Of a DNA stretch of 64,000 nucleotides, positions 1-8,013 are shown in pieces. The notes below the pieces were generated by a model. It made no database searches and was not told the DNA's origin. It worked only from the letters and a program-made list of their open reading frames with translations. Origin of the DNA: Verrucomicrobiales bacterium (GTDB lineage Bacteria > Verrucomicrobiota > Verrucomicrobiia > Limisphaerales > J093); NCBI GenBank assembly GCA_024233305.1, contig JACKPV010000022.1, forward strand, positions 1-64,000. The letters run 5' to 3'. The position numbers were made by a program, and so were the translations under genes. Every line of letters begins with the position of its first letter. The first letter of the stretch is position 1.

Positions 1-758
1 TCGCCAGTCCAATTGAGTCCAAGTGAGGGAAATCGCCGAAAAGTGGCTATGAGCCGCCTCGCCTCAGCTCGCTCGCACGGCGGTGGTGCTACATTCGGAC
101 GCCTGACACGAGTCTGCGGACGGCGTGCTACGAACCTGCCCAACGGCTTCTTCACCGTGTGCGCGCTTTGACTACTTCTCTTTGACTACTATCCGGCCGG
201 ATTTCAGCCCCATTGAGGGCATTCTTGTCCAAATACGTCCTTTTTGGTCGTTGCCATAAGTCATTCGTATTGAATTCTTAGTCCACTTAGAGCCAATTCA
301 GGCCATGAGCGGCCAAACGGTCAAAATAGGTTTCGTAAACCATCTGGCCCCGAGTTCGACTTTTGCCTTCCATTCTGCGTGGGACAGCGCCGTACCAACT
401 CGCGCCCCCCTACGTTGGCGTCTCGTTCCGGTCATGCTCGCTGTCATCATGCCGGCGGAACGAGACCGTGCCGTCGTTGACCACGACGATGCGCCCATGT
501 CCGCCACGCCAGCAGCGGGCATGTCGAGGTAGGGTGTCCCCGGACCCATTCCGCGGCCTCCACGGCGCCGCGGTCAAAGGGAACCGATTCCAGTCAAGCC
601 ACCAGTGCGGGATTCGGCCGCTGTCCTGCCTGTGACGCCAGGCCACTTGCGGCCCGTACTCCGGCACATGCTTCCGCCAGGTCCGGGTGCGTGCCTGCCG
701 CCCCTCCGCTCTCGGTTCTGGTGGCAAAGCCTTCGCGTCGGCTCGGGACGTTTGCGGA
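1..758. other. Gene-poor flank downstream of the integrase
   Basis: No recognisable gene is seen here. The only candidate worth noting is a 105-codon minus-strand ORF at 410-727. It starts about 30 bases after the integrase stop, is rich in Arg, His and Trp, and matches no family I know; it may be chance in GC-rich DNA. The rest is probably interior sequence of the element carried by the neighbouring integrase, whose far end would lie left of the window. I found no copy of the tRNA-Ala 3' end in this stretch. Confidence 0.4.
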
Positions 759-1847
759 TCAAGACGGCAGTATGGCCCAAAAGCGTTCTGTTTCCTGTTG
801 CGTTACCAGCTCGCGATAGTGCCTGAAGAGCATTGTCTCGGAGTGTCCAAGCGTTGCGGCCGCGGTTCGTGCTCCGTGCAGGGCGACCAAGTGACTCGCC
901 GCCGTGTGCCTTAACACGTCGTGAGCCCAGTCCCGGATCCCGGCCGCCGCCTTCAGGGCGTCCATTCTTCGCCGGCGATTCAGGCTGCAGGGCAGGTCCC
1001 CTCCCAGCTTGAGCCACGCCACACATGTGGGATGAAGGTCCACCAATCGTCGATGCCGCGTCTTCGATGCCGCCGCGTCAATCGTGAGGAGACTTCTCCC
1101 GAGGTCGACCTTCCTCCAAACCAGCCGGGTTATCTCGTTCGGCCGGACCCCGGCAAACATGCCCAACGCCAATTCAGGCACCAGGCTTCTGTCGGTGGTC
1201 TCTGCCGCCCGCATCAGGCGTTCGCACTCTTCAACGGAGAGGATCTTCGGGACGCCGGCTTCGACGTGCGGTTTTTGCACCCTCAGGCAGGGATTCTCCC
1301 TGATGTAACCCCGACGCCAGCAGTGGTCGAAGAGGGCCGACAGTTTTCCGAGATTGCCGACCCGGGAGGACGGGGACTCCTTCCGCGCAGAGAACCAAGC
1401 CTCGATATCCGCCACGCCAAACTCCGCAACGTCCATCGCCTCCCTGCCCCGCGCGAACAAGCGGAGGTATCGTGTCAGTTCGGCAAGATACGCCGGTCGC
1501 CGATTCGCCGAGGTCTTCGCTTCGAGGACCTCTTCAACCGCATCGGCGAGTGTCCTGCCTGATTCGTCGCGAGCCGTCTTGCCTGACCGGTAGGCCTCCC
1601 ACACCGCCTCCAAGGTGAGGCCACGCGACTCGATCTCGTCCAGGATACGGATGAGCGTTGCCTTGGAAGTCGCAGAAGCGGAGGTCCACTTTCGGCCAGC
1701 CGCGTGGAAATCTGACTGGATCTCCGCCATGCGCAGGCGCGCCGCCTTTTCGTTCCGGAAGAAGAACCGCCGGCGCTTTCCGTCGATCAAACCGGTGTCC
1801 AACTCCCAAACCACCTTGCCGTGTCGCAGGGTTTTTCGGAGCTTCAC
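759..1847 (-). CDS. Tyrosine recombinase/integrase
   Basis: This 362-residue protein is a phage-type site-specific recombinase that would excise or insert an element by strand exchange through a phosphotyrosine. All catalytic positions are visible: R235 in FAGVRPNEI, K262 in SKTRH, H309 and R313 in HDVLRHTAASH, H335 in LGHSE and Y344 in FRHYREL. An N-terminal arm-binding and core-binding region fills residues 1-195. The start is GTG at 1847. Its 5' end points at the 3' end of tRNA-Ala(GGC) about 180 bases away, the usual arrangement for a tRNA-targeted integrative element. It appears intact and full length. The cargo is not visible and should lie to the left of the window. Confidence 0.9.
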   Translation of the reverse strand: MKLRKTLRHGKVVWELDTGLIDGKRRRFFFRNEKAARLRMAEIQSDFHAAGRKWTSASATSKATLIRILDEIESRGLTLEAVWEAYRSGKTARDESGRTLADAVEEVLEAKTSANRRPAYLAELTRYLRLFARGREAMDVAEFGVADIEAWFSARKESPSSRVGNLGKLSALFDHCWRRGYIRENPCLRVQKPHVEAGVPKILSVEECERLMRAAETTDRSLVPELALGMFAGVRPNEITRLVWRKVDLGRSLLTIDAAASKTRHRRLVDLHPTCVAWLKLGGDLPCSLNRRRRMDALKAAAGIRDWAHDVLRHTAASHLVALHGARTAAATLGHSETMLFRHYRELVTQQETERFWAILPS

Positions 1848-2025
1848 GGCCTTTTGTTACCACTTTGTTACCGCCTTAGCAAGCCTGCAAACGACCCGAA
1901 GTCGACGCGGAGTCGACGTGAAATCTACCGGCACCGCAAAAGCCAACGGCCCAGAAAACTGCGGATTTAAATGGAAAATCGCGCAAATTGCGCTGAAAGA
2001 AAGGGAACCTGTTGAAGCTTTTGGG

Positions 2026-2101
2026 TGGTGGAGCCGAGGAGAGTCGAACTCCTGACCCCCACAATGCCATTGTGGTGCTCTACCAGCTGAGCTACGACCC
2101 C
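2026..2101 (-). tRNA. tRNA-Ala (anticodon GGC)
   Basis: Read on the minus strand, 76 bases fold as a complete tRNA with an encoded CCA end. The acceptor arms GGGGTCG and CGGCTCC pair with two G-U wobbles, the anticodon stem is CCACA/TGTGG, and the loop ATGGCAT gives anticodon GGC. The T loop reads GTTCGACTC. The 3' end faces the integrase, so the T-arm/acceptor half is the likely attachment site. Confidence 0.95.
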
Positions 2102-2118
2102 AACCAAAAACCGGCAAG

Positions 2119-2147
2119 ACGTTGCCTGACCGCCTCCGGCCTGTCAA
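2119..2147 (-). promoter_or_regulatory. Possible promoter for tRNA-Ala
   Basis: On the minus strand a perfect TTGACA (2142-2147) is followed after 17 bases by CAACGT (2119-2124), about 18 bases before the tRNA 5' end. The -35 box matches the sigma-70 consensus exactly; the -10 box is poor, so this is only a suggestion. Confidence 0.3.
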
Positions 2148-2300
2148 TCCTCCCGCGAGAAAAAAACCGTCGCCGTCCGCCGCGCCGCCCCTCCACCCGC
2201 ACCTCTGCGAAACGCGCCCCATTTCCGCCTTCCGGACCCGCCGCACACCGCGGCTCCAGCCCCCGGGTTCATCCGACCGGCGCCGTCCGCCATGCGCCCT

Positions 2301-3158
2301 TCAGGCCGTGGCTTCAGTGGCCACGGTGGGAGTTGCCGCGGGCGCGAGTGGCCCGGACTCGGTTGCCGGCGCCTCGGCCGGGCGGCGCGCCAACCGCGTC
2401 AGCACTTCCTGCGCAAATACCTCATAGGCCGCCGTCGCCACGCTGTAAGGATCATAGTCACCGATTGCCTTCCCGTGACTGGGAGCCTCGGCCAGACGCG
2501 TCGTGCGGGGAATAACGGTCTCGAAAACCAGTTCCCCGAAATGCTCGCGCACATCCGCCGCCACCTGGGCGGAGAGCTTCGTCCGCGCGTCGTGCATGGT
2601 CATGACGTAGCCGAGGAGCCGCAGTGCCGGGTTGGCCCCCGAATCGCGCATCTGATTGACCAGCCGCGTGATCATCGACAGCCCTTCGAGGGCGTAATAC
2701 TCGCATTGCACGGGCACCAGCAGGCGGTCCGCCGCGGCCAGGCTGTTGATCGTCAGGATTCCCAAGGAAGGCGGACAATCGATCAGCAGCAGATCGTGCC
2801 GGGCCGCCTCGCGGAGGGGTTGCAGGGCCGCCCGCAGCCGGAAGATGTAATCCTCGAGGCGCGGCAACTCGACCTCGACGCCGCACATGTCCAGTTCGCT
2901 GGGGATCAAGTCCAGGCCGGGATAAGCGGACGGTCGAATGCGGGTCTCCAGCGCCTCCTCGCCCAGCAACGCCCGATAGGCGCTGCCTCCGGCGGCCTTT
3001 TCGATGCCGAGCCCGCTGGTGGCGTTCGCCTGCGGGTCCAGATCCAGCAACAGCACCCGCTGGCCCAGCGCGGCCAGACACGCCGCGAGATTGACGGCGG
3101 TGGTGGTCTTGCCCACGCCGCCCTTCTGGTTGGCCACCGCGATGACGTCCATTGACAC
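2301..3158 (-). CDS. parA: ParA/Soj-family ATPase
   Basis: This 285-residue protein is a deviant-Walker ParA ATPase that segregates DNA by forming ATP-dependent dimers on the nucleoid. The Walker A motif KGGVGKTTT lies at residues 12-20 with the signature lysine at 12, and the Walker B region reads LLIDCPPSL. LLLDLDPQANAT is the usual switch segment. The C-terminal 28 residues are a Pro/Ala/Thr-rich tail with no fold. The start could be ATG at 3158 or 3152. It follows the DHPS-like gene by 22 bases, so the two are probably co-transcribed. No parB follows; the next feature downstream is tRNA-Ala, so its partner must be elsewhere if it has one. Confidence 0.9.
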   Translation of the reverse strand: MSMDVIAVANQKGGVGKTTTAVNLAACLAALGQRVLLLDLDPQANATSGLGIEKAAGGSAYRALLGEEALETRIRPSAYPGLDLIPSELDMCGVEVELPRLEDYIFRLRAALQPLREAARHDLLLIDCPPSLGILTINSLAAADRLLVPVQCEYYALEGLSMITRLVNQMRDSGANPALRLLGYVMTMHDARTKLSAQVAADVREHFGELVFETVIPRTTRLAEAPSHGKAIGDYDPYSVATAAYEVFAQEVLTRLARRPAEAPATESGPLAPAATPTVATEATA

Positions 3159-3180
3159 GCCGGCGATTTAAGGGGAGGCG

Positions 3181-4098
3181 TCAGGCCGGCGCAAGGCTTT
3201 CAGCCCCGCGCCCGAAGCAGGCCAGCGTTTCCAGCACCGCCCGCGTCCGCGCCACTTCGTGCGTGCGGAACAAGCCCGTCTGCCCCAACGCCGCCAGCAC
3301 CGCAAAGAACGGTTCCGCGCACCGCACCTCTTCCCCGAAGCACTCGAACGCGTGAGGCAGCGCATGACAAATCGGCCAGCCCAGTCGACGCAGCCGGAAG
3401 CTGTTCAGGAAGACCTCGATCTGACGCCGGATGCGCCCCGCGCTGTCGTGCAGGTTCCGGTAGTAGAATCCGAGCCCGGGATCGATGAAGAGCTTCCTCA
3501 CTCCCGCCCGCTCCGCCCGCTCCGTCTGTCGCGCGAAGAAGTCGAGCAACGGGGCCACCGGATCGGCCGCCAATTCGAGGTCCGTCACCTCGCGCACGTT
3601 GTCGCCCTGCACGTGGCAGATGATCACCGCGGCATCTTGCGCTGCCACCATCCGGAACACTTCGTCCGCCCCGAGCGTGCCCGTCAGATTCAACACCGCC
3701 GCCCCCGCCTCAAGGCAGGCCCGGGTCACCGCCGGCTCGTAGGTCTCGACCGAAACCGGAATGCCCGCCGCCGACAACTCCCGCACCACCGGCAACAACC
3801 GGTTCGTCTGGCCGGAAGCATCCACGCGCGCGGCCTGCGACAGCGTCGATTCCGCCCCGACATCCACGATCCCGGCCCCCTGGGCGTGCAGCACCCGACC
3901 CCGCCGGACCGCCGCTTCCGCCGAGAGACAAACGCTCTCCCGATACCAGGAATCGGCCGACAGGTTCACCACCCCCATCAAGGCCGGTCGCTGGTTCCAC
4001 TCGAACGCCAGCCCGCCGACCGCAAACTCCCGCACCGGATGATGCAACTCTCCCGCATGGCGGGTCGCCAGTTCGGCCAGGTCTTCCAGACGCAACAT
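3181..4098 (-). CDS. Divergent dihydropteroate-synthase-like protein
   Basis: This 305-residue TIM-barrel protein belongs to the pterin-binding (DHPS) family, whose classic member joins para-aminobenzoate to dihydropterin pyrophosphate in folate synthesis. Recognisable blocks are MGVVNLSADSW (for MGILNVTPDSF), IVDVGAESTLSQA, VSVETYEP, LFIDPGLGF and RTHEV near the end (for RVHDV). The usual SRK block carrying the catalytic Lys, Ser and Arg is not recognisable; its place is taken by ICHALPHAFECFG. The Asp of SVDTYKP is Glu. It may therefore bind a pterin-like ligand without being a normal FolP. I chose ATG 4098, where family similarity begins; the open frame extends upstream to 4209. It shares a strand with tRNA-Arg upstream and parA downstream. 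Confidence 0.75.
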   Translation of the reverse strand: MLRLEDLAELATRHAGELHHPVREFAVGGLAFEWNQRPALMGVVNLSADSWYRESVCLSAEAAVRRGRVLHAQGAGIVDVGAESTLSQAARVDASGQTNRLLPVVRELSAAGIPVSVETYEPAVTRACLEAGAAVLNLTGTLGADEVFRMVAAQDAAVIICHVQGDNVREVTDLELAADPVAPLLDFFARQTERAERAGVRKLFIDPGLGFYYRNLHDSAGRIRRQIEVFLNSFRLRRLGWPICHALPHAFECFGEEVRCAEPFFAVLAALGQTGLFRTHEVARTRAVLETLACFGRGAESLAPA

Positions 4099-4215
4099 GG
4101 CGCGAGTATAGGCCGAAAAGCCCGCCGACCAAACCGCCGGTTGCGCCGGGATGAAAACCACCACCCGCGAGGAACGCCCCGCCCGCTCAAGCTGCATGGG
4201 GGATGGCAAGGAAAG

Positions 4216-4292
4216 TGGCGCGCCCGGCTGGACTCGAACCAGCGACCACCTGCTTAGAAGGCAGATGCTCTATCCGACTGAGCTACGGGCGC
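4216..4292 (-). tRNA. tRNA-Arg (anticodon TCT)
   Basis: A 77-base cloverleaf with encoded CCA is read on the minus strand. The acceptor arms GCGCCCG and CGGGCGC pair perfectly, and the anticodon loop CTTCTAA between CTGC and GCAG gives TCT. The T loop is GTTCGAGTC. The truncated integrase at 4373 lies on its 5' side, not its 3' side, so this is not a textbook att arrangement. Confidence 0.95.
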
Positions 4293-4300
4293 AACCGTTT

Positions 4301-4306
4301 ATTATG
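4301..4306 (-). promoter_or_regulatory. Possible -10 box for tRNA-Arg
   Basis: CATAAT on the minus strand lies 8 bases before the tRNA-Arg 5' end, close to the spacing expected for a sigma-70 -10 element. No good -35 box is seen at 16-18 bases. Confidence 0.3.
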
Positions 4307-4372
4307 AAACACTTACGAGACCAATCGCGACGCAGAATCAACCTTCTGCTACTGGTGTTTGATACTGCCGGC

Positions 4373-4920
4373 ATGAACGAAGCCGAAGCGCGGCTTGCCC
4401 GCCCAGCGAACCGATCTCTGTGGCGCAAAACCCAGTTCGCGAATCTGATCCGCTACGTTCCATCGGGCACGTTCTTCGCAAGAATCCGCGTCGGGGGCAA
4501 GCTCATCCGACGCAGCCTCAAGACCGATTTCCTCCCCGTGGCCAAGCTGCGGCTGGCTGATCTGGAGAAACGAGAACGGAGACTGGCCTCCTCGGATCGC
4601 GAGGTGGGGAAGGGACGCATGACCTTCGAGGACGCCGCGCGGATTCACCTTGAGCGGGTGGACGGCAAGCCGGGCATCAAGCCCCGGACTCGGGATTACC
4701 ACCGTCAGCAGCTCAAAGCCCTCTTCCGTTCGTGGCCGGAACTGCCGGGGATGATGCTGCGCGACTTGAGCAAGACCGGCTGTCTGACCTGGGGCGGCCG
4801 GTTCAGGGCGAAGGCGAGCGCGTCCACCTTCAACCACACTCTCGGCATCCTGCGGCAGCTCGTGGAACTCGGGATCGAGCACGGCGCCCGATACGACAAC
4901 CCGGCCAAAGCGGTCTCGCG
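4373..4920 (+). pseudogene. Truncated integrase, N-terminal half only
   Basis: The frame starting at ATG 4373 gives about 182 residues with the layout of the N-terminal arm of a phage-type integrase: a basic start, an arm-type beta-sheet segment (FARIRVGGKLIRRSLKT), then a SAM-like core-binding helix bundle (RTRDYHRQQLKALF to HTLGILRQLVELGIEHG). It ends in YDNPAKAVSR where a catalytic domain should begin, and no R-K-H-R-H-Y residues follow. The break coincides with a G-rich run and an IS66-like terminus at about 4943. The open frame runs on to 5005 but the tail is not integrase. This is most likely an integrase killed by insertion or deletion. Confidence 0.7.
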
Positions 4921-4942
4921 GGGGGGGAGAGGCCGAAGGACC

Positions 4943-5001
4943 GTAAGCGGTAAGCAGACCGCATCTGTCGGAGGGCGAGGGCGGGTTGGTATGGTGGGGG
5001 G
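4943..5001 (+). mobile_element. Probable IS66-family left end
   Basis: GTAAGCGGTAAGCAGACCGC begins at 4943, directly after the integrase fragment, and resembles the GTAAGC-type ends of IS66 elements. An IS66 tnpA start follows at 5002. This supports an IS66 insertion into the integrase gene. The matching right end and target duplication were not identified. Confidence 0.5.
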
Positions 5002-5259
5002 ATGAAGGACGATGCGAAGGGCAAGGGCGTGGTTTCGCGAGCGCAGCGGGCACGGTGGGTGGCGCGCTACCGCGCCAGTGGCATGGGATTGAAACGCTTC
5101 GCGGCGGAGCATCGACTCCCGCCCGGTCAACTCCATTACTGGGTGTATGCTCCTGCCCCCGCGGCGGTGACCGGAGTCGACGCCCCGGTGTTTCAAGAGG
5201 TCCGGCTGAGCCGTAACGATTCAGTAACTCGTAGCCGCCGACGCGCAGTCGGCGCATGA
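5002..5259 (+). pseudogene. tnpA: IS66 TnpA fragment
   Basis: The first 70 or so residues (RARWVARYRASGMGLKRF, then LPPGQLHYWVY) match the helix-turn-helix accessory protein TnpA (OrfA) of IS66 elements, and FQEVRLS is the usual segment following it. IS66 TnpA is normally longer than 100 residues and followed at once by tnpB. Here the frame runs into a palindromic repeat at 5203, giving a nonsense tail (NDSVTRSRRRAVGA). The gene is thus cut in its middle and non-functional. Confidence 0.65.
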
Positions 5260-5263
5260 TTCA
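5203..5263 (+). repeat. Palindromic repeat, copy 1 (forward)
   Basis: The unit begins CGGCTGAGCCGTAACGATTC and ends GGCGCATGATTCAG. It contains a 7-bp hairpin at 5236-5254, CGCCGAC with GTCGGCG and a GCGCA loop. The same unit recurs at 29968-30025 and inverted at 30115-30149. It lies over the end of the tnpA fragment and faces the inverted partner at 5351-5386. Confidence 0.7.
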
Positions 5264-5350
5264 GCTGGGATAGGGCTGCCTGCCGTCGAGGGCGACAATT
5301 CACCGAAAGGTGACTGCTGATCGGAATCGGCGAGCCCGCGTAAGCCCTGA

Positions 5351-5386
5351 TTTCAGCGCCGACTACACGTTAATCTGGCGGCTACC
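5351..5386 (-). repeat. Palindromic repeat, inverted partner
   Basis: On the minus strand this reads GGTAGCCGCCAGATT, then ACGTGTAGTCGGCGCTGAA. It shares GTAGCCGCC and GTAGTCGGCGC with the copies at 5231-5263 and 30115-30149. With the forward copy it makes an inverted doublet about 180 bases long. Confidence 0.6.
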
Positions 5387-6389
5387 AGCAGTGTTCACCA
5401 TGATGGCGCATGGCCGATATGGAAACAGATTCGCCTGGTCACCACATTGTTTCCGCCCATCCAAGACAGCGCCGCGTCGTGGTATTGCCATCCGTTCCTG
5501 ACTGATCGATCGGCTGAGCCGGATATTCGTGGGCACCGGCCTGGAACTCGAGGTTCTCAAGGCGGCGCCGCCTCCCGTCGGCGGCGCCGAACCTCGCTTC
5601 GTCGAACGCTATCGCCTGTCGGCGCTGCCGGACTGCGCCACTATGCAGTTGGCCACTATCATCTCCAGCGCCAAGGCCCGTTCCTGAGCACCGCCAGCCG
5701 ATCTCGTCACGCCGGTCTCGTAACGGTAGCGAAACGCATCGCCGTCGTCACCACCGATGCGCTGTGCGTCGGTTGAGCTCACAATCGCGACGCGCGCCTG
5801 TGCTCAGAGCAGGGCGCGGGTCGCATCGTTGGATCCCTCCCCGGCGTCCGACGCCACGACACGCTCGGGAGATCCAGCGGAAGCGCAGTGTCAACACGCG
5901 GTTGGCTCGCTTTCGCCTGGCGGAGGCGGGGCGCCGTGAGCGATCCGCCACCGTGCGGGCACCAAGCTGCCAGATCAGGTGCTTCAAGAGTTGCACCGGT
6001 TGAGGCGGCTGGGCGGCCTGGCAATGAGCCATCAGGCAGCAGAGCCGCGGTGATCGCCGCGACGCTTTAGGACATCTAGCCTGAAGCGGAGGAGGCTGCC
6101 GACGTTGATCGCGCGGCCGTCGTTGCATGGCCAGGTTTGCCGCCAGCGATGCGACGATCCCGATCTTTGTGGTCCCGCGACAATCGCGTGCTAACGGTGC
6201 GCGCGCCGCGACCTTCTGTCGGTGAAACGATGGTTTTCGTGTATGAACCGTTTGGACGGTTCTCGTGGCGTTTTCCATCACCAAACGTGACCACGCTCTG
6301 CTACGGCTGCTTCTCCACGCGCGAGGTCCTCCAGCGGGCGGTGACGGCCCCGCAATGGGCGGTGGCGTTGGTCAAGCTTTGGGAGGGCC
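5387..6389. other. Degraded mobile DNA, no intact gene
   Basis: About 1 kb carries only short broken frames. The plus frame ending in a stop near 5687 reads GTGLELEVLKAAPPP and FVERYRLSALPDCATMQLA, which I do not recognise. From about 6300 to 6390 the sequence resembles a decayed IS66 TnpA C-terminus leading into tnpB. The 178-codon minus ORF at 5748-6284 is Arg/Pro-rich and looks like chance. Confidence 0.4.
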
Positions 6390-6723
6390 ATGCTCGCGCT
6401 GACGCCCGGCCTGCGGATCTTCGTGGCCGTGGCGCCGGTGGACTTGCGACGGGCTTCAATGGTCTCTCCGCCCACGTGGAAGCGGTGCTCGAACAACGGG
6501 TCCTCGACGGCGGACTTTTGTTTTTACCAACCGGCGACGTAACCGGCTACGGCTCCTGTGGTTCGATGGCACGGGCCTGTGGCAGGCGACCAAACGGTTG
6601 GAGGGCGGCACGCTCCACTGGCCCGCCGGCGAAGACGCGTCGGTGGGGCTGCGGCCCGAGCAGTTAAGTGCGCTGATCAGCGGTCTGGAAGTCACTGAAC
6701 GGACCGGTTGGTATCGCCGATAA
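6390..6723 (+). pseudogene. tnpB: IS66 TnpB (Orf2), frameshifted
   Basis: Joining three frames restores a typical IS66 TnpB. It starts MLALTPGLRIFVAVAPVDLR, continues one frame over with GFNGLSAHVEAVLEQ and LDGGLLF, then returns with RNRLRLLWFDGTGLWQATK and ends TGWYRR. The whole length, 334 bases, is that of a normal tnpB plus one base. At least two indels separate the blocks, so no functional protein is made. The function of IS66 TnpB is accessory to the TnpC transposase, and no tnpC is present nearby. Confidence 0.8.
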
Positions 6724-6774
6724 AAGATCCTATCTCCTCTGGACTCTGAACCGCCCCTGCGTAAACTCGCCCCC

Positions 6775-7182
6775 GTGACCGAAAGCTGTGTCATGCAGGG
6801 CCGGCGGATCGAGCCCCTCGAGTGGCTCCAGTTGCGCGCGTTGGTGGCGAACCATCCGGAGTGGAGCCGCTATCGATTGTCGCGGGAGCTGTGCGTGTTG
6901 TGGAACTGGCGCACGGCCACCGGGCAATGGAAGGACATGGCCGCCCGGACCCTGATGCGCAAACTGGCCCAGCGGGGATGGATCCAGTTGCCGGCGCGTC
7001 GCGGCCCCTCGCCCAACCGGCATCGACTGGCCCCGCCCCCGGCCCGGAGTTGGCCCACGACTCCGATCACTTCTTCCCTGGCCGACCTCGGTTCCCTGAG
7101 GATCAGCGAAGTGAGCCGGCAGGTGGAAGGCCGGGCCGAACTACCGCGGCGGTTTCGTCGTCGGCTCGAAGGAAGGACTTGA
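6775..7182 (+). pseudogene. DruA/DUF4338-family fragment
   Basis: From GTG 6775 the first 115 or so residues match the N-terminal region of DUF4338 proteins, the family that includes DruA of the Druantia anti-phage system. Shared features are the spacing of SRYRLSRELCVLWNW, the block GQWKDMAARTLM, then GWIQLPARRGPSPNRHR and the LADLGSL linker. Family members run to roughly 300 residues or more with a C-terminal catalytic-like domain; that part is absent because the frame decays into RRFRRRLEGRT and stops. DUF4338 genes are often carried on transposable elements, which fits the surroundings. It is not a working defence gene. Confidence 0.65.
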
Positions 7183-7276
7183 AAAACGGTTGCGCTCGAT
7201 CCTGGCGTTCAAGACCGACGGTGACTGCGAGCTCGGAGCTGAGGATATGCGGTTGACGCTGTATCCTGAACAGTAA
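7142..7276 (+). pseudogene. Short unrecognised gene tail
   Basis: In a second frame the sequence reads GGFVVGSKEGLEKRLRSI, then FKTDGDCELGAEDMRLTLYP before stopping at 7274-7276. Its composition looks like real coding sequence, and it ends just before the perfect hairpin at 7298. I do not recognise the family. It could be the 3' end of another deleted mobile gene. Confidence 0.3.
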
Positions 7277-7297
7277 ACATCCGAGTTAGCCAAGCAA

Positions 7298-7330
7298 CTG
7301 ACCAAACGTTCCATGGGAGCGTTTGGTCAG
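7298..7330. repeat. Perfect 11-bp inverted repeat (hairpin)
   Basis: CTGACCAAACG at 7298-7308 pairs exactly with CGTTTGGTCAG at 7320-7330. The stem extends inward by a G-U pair and three more pairs, leaving an ATG loop. No T-run follows on either strand, so an intrinsic terminator is unlikely. It sits between two gene remnants and could be a transposon end, a recombination site or an operator. Confidence 0.6.
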
Positions 7331-7407
7331 CTTCTGTTCGGGAAGCAATCGTGGGCCGTTCGGCTGCCGCGAATAGACGGTGAGCCAAAAGGCCTCCTGG
7401 CACGGGT

Positions 7408-7990
7408 TCACCATGTTGGGAGCGAGTGAAGGACAGCCGTATAGCGCCTGCCAAAGCCGCGATTGCCGGAACCCAGCGGCACGCGTTGTTCAAAAGCGAT
7501 TCCGCCCGCATGTTGAATCCGCCCCGTTAGCGACTTCAAGTCCGCGTAGAGTGCGGTCTTGAGCGCTGCCCTGAATGCAGCCGGAGAGGCGATGCCAGCA
7601 GCCCGCAGCGCCTCTTTCCCGGGCTCGCGGATTTCATCCCAGAGAAAGCGGTAAATGCGGTCGGGAATCTCGGCGCGATCGACTTGGCACAGATAGCCAG
7701 CCTCCGTCTTTACGGCGTGCTTGGGGCTGAACCAAGCGAGGGCCGTCAGGAGAGCCAAGTGGCTGGTGGCTCGGGGAATCAGATTCTCGTGGTTGACTCG
7801 CATCTGCAGGTCAAATCCCCCGCTCCTTCCGCGCCCAAGTCGAAGATTCTCGCAACCGGACCTCCAAGGCAGGCTGGCGCCCTCAAGCATCAGCTGGAAG
7901 GGCGCCCGGACTTCAATCTCCTCGATCCGCGTAATCTGATCGAAAGCCAGGTGAGTGTTTCGGACGCTGGCGGCGATTACTCCCTGGATG
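7408..7990 (-). pseudogene. Unrecognised coding remnant left of the IS3 fragment
   Basis: The minus strand is open through this stretch and the translation looks like protein rather than noise. Segments include EIEVRAPFQLMLEGASLPW, ENLIPRATSHLALLTALAWF, EIPDRIYRFLWDEIREPGK and FRAALKTALYADLKSLTGR. No family comes to mind. Continuation toward 8529 is only the antisense of the IS3 fragment. It may be the other half of an element gene split by the insertion, but its sequence does not obviously continue the Toprim gene on the far side. Confidence 0.3.
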
Positions 7991-8013
7991 TCTTGTTTCC
8001 AGCGGATGTCGCC

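Noticed and set aside
4216..4920. Integrase fragment beside tRNA-Arg as a classic tRNA-targeted insertion
   Set aside because: The integrase lies on the 5' side of the tRNA, whereas insertion normally uses the 3' end; no att repeat is seen.
5748..6284. 178-codon minus ORF in the degraded mobile region
   Set aside because: Arg/Pro-rich, no motif, and interleaved with other equally open frames in decayed DNA.
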